DNA of 12,724 nt from Mycoemilia scoparia (taxonomy: Eukaryota; Kickxellomycota; Kickxellomycetes; Kickxellales; Kickxellaceae), in NCBI GenBank assembly GCA_027575805.1, contig JANBPU010000405.1:1-12724 (forward strand). The letters are read 5' to 3'. Of this stretch, positions 8,466 to 12,724 are shown piece by piece. Every line of letters starts with the position of its first letter. Position 1 is the stretch's first letter. The notes under the pieces were generated by a model. It was given only the letters and a program-made list of their open reading frames with translations. It had not been told where the DNA came from and did no database searches. The position numbers and the translations under genes were made by a program.

Positions 8466-8627
8466 ATGGCGGGATCTCCTTTGAAAGTGTACCACAGAAA
8501 TACCCTGGGTAATAGCCAATGATCTGTCAGGCCCCAGCCAAGCCGTGTGGATTATGGGCCGATTAACAGGGAATATGCGAGTGCACCAGCATGTTCCCTT
8601 TCCTTTTAATGGAGAACTTGCCAATTA
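8466..8627. repeat. Diverged repeat, copy B (partner at 5349-5507)
   Basis: This copy is in the same orientation as copy A and about 3.1 kb away. The shared landmarks, in order, are ATGG, GATCT, GTGTAC, GATT, CAGGGAAT, CGAG, GCACC, ATGGAG or GTGGAG, and CTTGC. Copy B is about 3 bp longer. Unlike copy A it is not next to an intact gene end, and sequence to its right shows no similarity to the HMG gene. Confidence 0.6.
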
Positions 8628-9257
8628 TTCGCCAAGACTGGTAACAGCAGGAGTGTTTTGAGCGAAAACACACGCACATGCAAGCCTTGTGCAGTTAGGA
8701 ATTCGCATACCTTTTAACTAGGCGCCAGCTGTGACTATATAAAAATTTAGCCATTGCACAGTCCTAGGTTGTTACACCGGGTATTTTTATTGGCTATAAG
8801 CGAGAAATCGTCACGAAGTTGTATAGGAGGTTGCTGTCACACCGTTAGCCTCAAAGTAACAGAATAAAGTTAGGTTAATAGTATCACACTAAATCAGCTC
8901 TGTTTGGATATGGAAACATATGGTACAGAGCATCAATTAAACCAAAAAAATTCGGGCAATTGTACAAAGTCCATATTCCATTCTGTACCCTGCTCTACAC
9001 TGCCAACAACTTAGATTCATTTATGCATAGGGGGCAGCCAGTGTGTCTAATGTCTATAACACATGTGTACCAAGGAGCAACCCTTATACCACACAGTTAT
9101 CGATGTTTTAGTTTTTGAGAATGCGATGCATCTGTGGAATATTTAAAGAATGATTGCACACTAAAAATAAAAAGTACATGTGGAGGATTTTTAATATATT
9201 AAAAACTCAATGAGGGAGTGTGTGTGACTAGGTATGGGTAAACGAATGCGATTTGCC

Positions 9258-9271
9258 GATGCCATAGCAAC
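9258..9271. promoter_or_regulatory. X-box-like (RFX/Crt1-type) site 1
   Basis: GATGCCATAGCAAC differs at two of 14 positions from the palindromic X-box GTTGCCATGGCAAC bound by RFX-family proteins, which include yeast Crt1. No gene start is recognised nearby. Confidence 0.3.
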
Positions 9272-9422
9272 GATAGGCTGATTCCAGCTTAAAGAGAGTT
9301 AGTGTTAACTAAATCGGGTGCAGCATATCCAAAAGTTGATGTGCGCTATACCCACGCAGATGTGTGTGTATATATAGGAATATGCATATTAGTATGTTTG
9401 CTATGCCTACACTGTTGTGACC

Positions 9423-9436
9423 ATAGCTATGGCAAC
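9423..9436. promoter_or_regulatory. X-box-like site 2
   Basis: ATAGCTATGGCAAC keeps one full half-site (ATGGCAAC) of the X-box and overlaps the 12-bp palindrome CCATAGCTATGG at 9421-9432. It lies about 60 bp beyond the kinase stop codon and 150 bp from site 1. Confidence 0.25.
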
Positions 9437-9479
9437 GCCGATCGATATCACCCCCTGGGAGCCCTCAGTCATTTTAAAA

Positions 9480-9503
9480 CGCTAGTTTTCATACTAACTA
9501 GCG
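9480..9503 (-). terminator. Hairpin over the kinase stop codon
   Basis: CGCTAGTT (9480-9487) and AACTAGCG (9496-9503) form a perfect 8-bp stem with an 8-nt loop. The kinase TAG stop (9494-9496) lies at the loop-stem junction. A role in mRNA 3' processing or stability is possible but not shown. Confidence 0.35.
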
Positions 9504-12376
9504 CTCGAGAAGGTCATCAGAGCAGTGGGCTGAGACATTGAGCCTATGATCATTTGGCCGTACAGGGCTTTTGTTTGCGCATCCGTTGGGTGTGGTTTTG
9601 TCTCGCAATACCATTGCCCTGTGATTATAGACAAAAGGCTGGGATGGCACTCTATTTTTATTGGGCCTAGGGGCGATACTTCGCCATCAAGAACAATTAT
9701 GCCTTTTTGATGTGTTTTCGGGTTGTTTGGTTTAAATGATATCTCTGAAATAGACGGGGAGACTGTGTGGTGCAGTGGTGTGCTTGCAGTCACGCATGAG
9801 ATATATTCTTCTGGGGTCTTTAGACAGCCTTGTGAGATTTTGACCGGTGGCTCGCTTAAATTGCGAAATTGTTCGCTGTTTTTAATAGCAGATGATAGGC
9901 GTTTATCCGCTGGCTTCTCCAAATATGCCTCAGGATTTTCTGAAAAACTTGCAGAAATCTGTGGCGAGTTCAGTACGGGCGACATGGGAGAGATGACTGA
10001 TGACACTTTTTTTCGAATGGTACCTATCCCAAACACACTTTTTCTGCGGTACAGGTACTCACCATCGCTGGATTTCATTGGCTGGCTTGAAGCATCGGTT
10101 TCTGCCATTGCCACATTTTTTGGACCCACGCATACTTCCATACTGGTTTGTTTTGTATTTAAAGCACCCGAATTCCGTGCTGGGGACAAGGCTGGCGCTG
10201 GTTTTGTGATATGGCTGTGGATCTCGTCATCTTGCTCAATTTGGTTGTTTTTTGCGGGCTTTGTTCCCACCAATGGATCAAGCACGAGTGCCTTGACCTT
10301 GACATGGTGAATATCGTTTCCCTTGAAGCTATCATACGAGCATTGTCCAGTCAAGTAGGACATTAGTGATACTTTTTTTATATTCTTGGTGTAAATGAGG
10401 TCTATTGTTCCATCGCATAGTCTTGGGGATTCTGCTGCCATAAACGTCTTGCTAAGCCATGGCACGTTAACCGCATTGACCATGGTGAACGGTCCGTCCA
10501 CTGTTACCCAATTTGGTATCACAGCATCCTGACCTTCTAGAAAATCTACAGCGCTTGGCGGTCTCGATGTATTGCTATTTATTATACGCTGAGAGTTTAC
10601 AATATGGGGGGACGGAGAGATACCTTTTCCACTATCATTAGAGTCATTTCTGCCATCGACGTGTTCTTTTTTTGGATTACCATCAGCTTCATCCGCTGCA
10701 AGGTAGTGCAATCTTCCTTTGTATTTCCGAAGTTTTAGCAATCTCAATAAGCCATATAGATCAAAGCGTGCTGGTCCCGCCCAACGCAGCCTTTCTGACT
10801 CAATGTCAATATCAGCTATTATTCCCCAAGTGACTGACAAAAAGCAGTATTTCACTACTCCACTTGAAAAGCTGACGGACATGATATCCATCGGTTTAGT
10901 GTTTCCCTTGATGATAGCGATGGTTGCGGCTTCAGGATATGTGCATTCTATGGATTTGGCTAGCCCATTACCACTCCCTAGATCAGATATTAGACATAGC
11001 ATTGTTAGTACACTCTTTGAGTTTCCAAATATATCGATGCAGGCTAGGAAAGCAATGTGTTTAGCTTGAAACAATGCAATCACAAAAAGCCATTCACCAA
11101 CCCACATCTATACTGAAATTTGGGGGGAACGGATGAAAATAAGTACCTGCTGGGATGATTGCTAGAGGTATCTTCTTGAACTGCTCATTATCCTTTCTCG
11201 AAAGCAAACCATTCTGTTGTATTAAACATATACGTGATATTAATCAGCTTTTGATGGGAAATATTTTGTGGTAATAATACTATCAGTCAATCTCACACGC
11301 AGTGTAAGGATAGTAGTGGTAAACAGTATTCATATTATAATCCACTGGGGACAAGTATGAATAGTGCGGCACTTACAACAATTTCGTGCAATAGCCCATC
11401 GCCGCTTATCGAGGCTATTGCTGTGTATTGTGACAGATCCTTTGACTTGACACACTCTTCTGCGTCTCTGGGATATTTTGTTTCTAATAATATTCAATAA
11501 TAGATATTAGACAAGCTGTATTTGTGGTTTCAGTCACATTTGCCTATTTGAAATAAGGCTCTTACCATATAACTCGTACTTGATTCCGCTTGCAAGCAGG
11601 ATTGGTCTAACAATATTACTATACACTTTCCCACCAAGAAGCTGCCCGGAATTGGGGTTCAGAAGGATAAGTATATTATGTGGCTGTTTATCTATCATCC
11701 AACAGTGTTTGTAAATGATATAAAAACAGGTGAGATTCTTTTAAAGTGTTTTTACTTGTTAAGGTGTCTTGCACAGGCCACCAGATCTGCTTATAGTTGT
11801 TGGTCTTACCAGCCTCATGACTTCTAGCCATAACTCGAATCTTATTTACTAACTCCAAGGAAGCTAAATTGGATTCTGCTTTAAATGTCCATACTGCACA
11901 TGCTGGCCGTTTTCCCGTTGTAGTGTACTGGGTGCCATACACATTGAAGTATACAGATTCCTTTATGTCTATATTATTTTGTATGCAGCTTACAAAAGAT
12001 TCATACTTTTCGTTCTTTGATTTGCACAGAGTTGATCCGAATATTATATCAGCGGATATGGATAGAAAGCTGGAAAGGGTTTCTTTTTTGATATAACGGT
12101 AAATACACAGTCAATATTCAGTTCACGTTTTGAATAAAAAATCGAAGTCAAAAGCCAGGAACGTCTAGCTATATCCCCTGCTCTTACAGGGGTTTCACTA
12201 TACATTAAAGGCCTGATATGTATATGTAGCAGCTTATGTATCTACTTACTGGCACTATCATCCCTCCACATTAGTCCCTCCTTGCTAATAGTTAAAGCTC
12301 CATCCAGAGTCTTTCCCTTGTGGACCAAGGAAACCTTTCCCGAAAAATCTAAACACGGCTCGACCCTCGATGGCAT
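9494..12376 (-). CDS. Sphingoid long-chain-base kinase (LCB4/sphingosine kinase family), six exons
   Basis: It phosphorylates sphingoid bases with ATP to give long-chain-base 1-phosphates, usually at membranes. Exons: 12376-12250, 12082-11810, 11691-11566, 11483-11377, 11213-11147, 10977-9494; total 2184 nt, 727 residues. Exons 1-2 encode the divergent N-terminal domain (GALTISKEGLMW; TFKAESNLASLELVNKIR). The catalytic domain carries NPNSG (145-149), ISGDGLLHEIVNGL (about 201-214, catalytic D204), PAGSGNGLAKS (about 232-242, split by intron 5), TWGIIADIDIESERLRW (about 283-299), WVTVDG (about 389), DGTIDLIY (422-429), VKALVLDPL (461-469) and LDGE (663-666). A disordered Ser/Pro-rich stretch (about 471-657) separates the last two. 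The ATG at 12376 is first in frame after a TAG. The intron 1 acceptor (AAAAAAG) is the least certain junction. Family assignment is strong; orthology to LCB4 versus LCB5 cannot be told. Confidence 0.92.
10978..11146 (-). other. Kinase intron 5, with TACTAAC branch point
   Basis: The 169-bp intron begins GTACTT and ends CTAG. It carries TACTAAC, identical to the yeast branch-point consensus, about 30 bp before the acceptor. Removing it joins CCAGCAG to GGAGTGG and rebuilds the conserved PAGSGNG loop. An open frame runs through the intron from an ATG at 11107, but its product would lack the ATP-binding and catalytic motifs. Confidence 0.85.
11214..11376 (-). other. Kinase intron 4
   Basis: The 163-bp intron begins GTAAGT and ends ACAACAG. 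Its removal joins HEIV to NGL, the conserved HEVxNGL segment of the family, in phase 0. Confidence 0.85.
11484..11565 (-). other. Kinase intron 3
   Basis: The 82-bp intron begins GTAAGA and ends ATTATTAG. Its removal joins KYELY to ETKYPRDA, matching the segment of the family that follows the glycine-rich loop. Confidence 0.85.
11692..11809 (-). other. Kinase intron 2
   Basis: The 118-bp intron begins GTAAGA and ends ATGATAG. It is removed in phase 1 to make an Asp codon just before the first catalytic-domain strand (ILILLNPNSG). Confidence 0.85.
12083..12249 (-). other. Kinase intron 1, acceptor uncertain
   Basis: The donor GTAAGT is clear because the reading frame closes with TAG four bases later. 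The acceptor is taken as AAAAAAG at 12083 because it is the only AG between an in-frame TGA and the conserved coding sequence that keeps phase 1. It lacks the usual C or T before AG. A TTGAC branch-like site lies about 25 bp upstream. Confidence 0.55.
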
Positions 12377-12724
12377 CAGAATAATAACAAAAATATTAAC
12401 TAGCTAGAAAAGAAATAAAGCCAAGGGATTGAGAGAAAAGCCTTTTCCTTTAATCAGGAGCAGTACCCTGACTACTTCCAGTATGTCGTTCTGCAACTAT
12501 TACACAGCCAAGAAAATATTTGGATCCACTGATTTAACTGCTTTGGACCACTCAGGGCGTTGATTCGTGGTTCATGTGATAGTCCAAGTGACTGTAGCCA
12601 ACGGAAGCTAGTCATGTAAACCACCAGGGTGACTGGCTTCTGGCTCACATATGGGCGATTATTTTTGAAGGGTGACCATTTACTAGTAAAATGTGATCAG
12701 TCACCCTGTGTGATCAAAATTAGT
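12377..12724. other. Upstream flank of the kinase gene
   Basis: No coding sequence is recognised. Near the start codon the DNA is AT-rich without a clear TATA box. The outer part holds three AGGGTGAC boxes and a palindrome (12626-12707). Confidence 0.5.
12626..12707. repeat. Three AGGGTGAC boxes around a TTTACTAGTAAA palindrome
   Basis: AGGGTGAC occurs at 12626-12633 and 12669-12676, and inverted (GTCACCCT) at 12700-12707. The first and last copies extend to a perfect 10-bp inverted pair (CAGGGTGACT and AGTCACCCTG). The second and third flank a perfect 12-bp palindrome, TTTACTAGTAAA. The set lies 250-330 bp upstream of the kinase start codon. It could be a regulator binding array or the end of a small inverted-repeat element. 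Confidence 0.55.

Larger units (their letters stand above)
6570..9493. other. Long intergenic region without a recognisable gene
   Basis: No frame here shows a known domain, and the open stretches are short (85 codons or fewer) and unconvincing. It holds a CA/TG microsatellite pair (7569-7616), an inverted repeat at 7210-7245 (GTGTGTTT with AAACACAC), a longer imperfect hairpin (8215-8254), copy B of the diverged repeat (8466-8627) and two X-box-like sites (9258-9271, 9423-9436). Short protein-like stretches on the plus strand near 6830-7170 hint at more decayed coding sequence, but I could not support a gene. Confidence 0.5.

Noticed and set aside
8640..9480. A duplicated, decayed HMG gene to the right of repeat copy B
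   Set aside because: If copy B were an old HMG-gene 3' flank, HMG-box residues should appear on the minus strand here; none were found.
9723..10310. Open plus-strand frame of 195 codons
   Set aside because: It lies antisense to the kinase's last exon, covering the disordered insert, and shows no domain; it is a shadow of real coding sequence.
10978..11107. Kinase start at the ATG at 11107
   Set aside because: This ATG is inside intron 5; the family motifs NPNSG and SGDG are in upstream exons that splice in frame.
1..12724. tRNA, rRNA or CRISPR arrays
   Set aside because: No cloverleaf-like boxes, ribosomal core sequence or regularly spaced repeats were seen on either strand.

Overview
The window looks like nuclear DNA of a fungus. 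The evidence is a transcription factor with two boxes of the fungal mating-type HMG class, a long-chain-base (sphingoid) kinase with five short GT-AG introns (82-169 bp, one with a yeast-like TACTAAC branch point), and a Ty3-like retroelement of a lineage common in fungi. The DNA is AT-rich and gene-sparse with much decayed sequence. An early-diverging fungus (zygomycete grade, for example Kickxellomycotina) would fit, but that placement is an impression and was not tested.

Layout, left to right. (1) 1-4011: a retroelement on the minus strand. It has one uninterrupted 1167-codon gag-protease-reverse transcriptase-RNase H frame that breaks off inside RNase H, in a cluster of GTCTAGAC palindromes at the window edge. 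Upstream of it is a leader and a candidate 228-bp LTR with a TATA box and a possible primer-binding site. (2) 4036-5222: what reads as a decayed plus-strand gene (stops plus two frameshifts), lying directly against the candidate LTR. Its first part resembles the regulatory domain of fungal zinc-cluster transcription factors. (3) 5349-5507: a diverged repeat whose partner lies at 8466-8627. (4) 5525-6484, minus: the intact tandem-HMG-box transcription factor. (5) 6570-9493: almost 3 kb with no recognisable gene, only microsatellites, inverted repeats, the second repeat copy and two X-box-like sites. (6) 9494-12376, minus: a six-exon sphingoid long-chain-base kinase, 727 codons after splicing, with an unusually large disordered insert. 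(7) 12377-12724: its upstream flank, with three copies of an AGGGTGAC box.

All three intact reading frames are on the minus strand, but nothing suggests they work together. The kinase is a lipid-metabolism gene, the HMG protein a probable nuclear regulator, and the retroelement an insertion. The exon structure of the kinase was assembled by hand from splice signals and family motifs. The exon lengths sum to 2184, a multiple of three, and every junction rebuilds a conserved family motif except the first, which is less certain.
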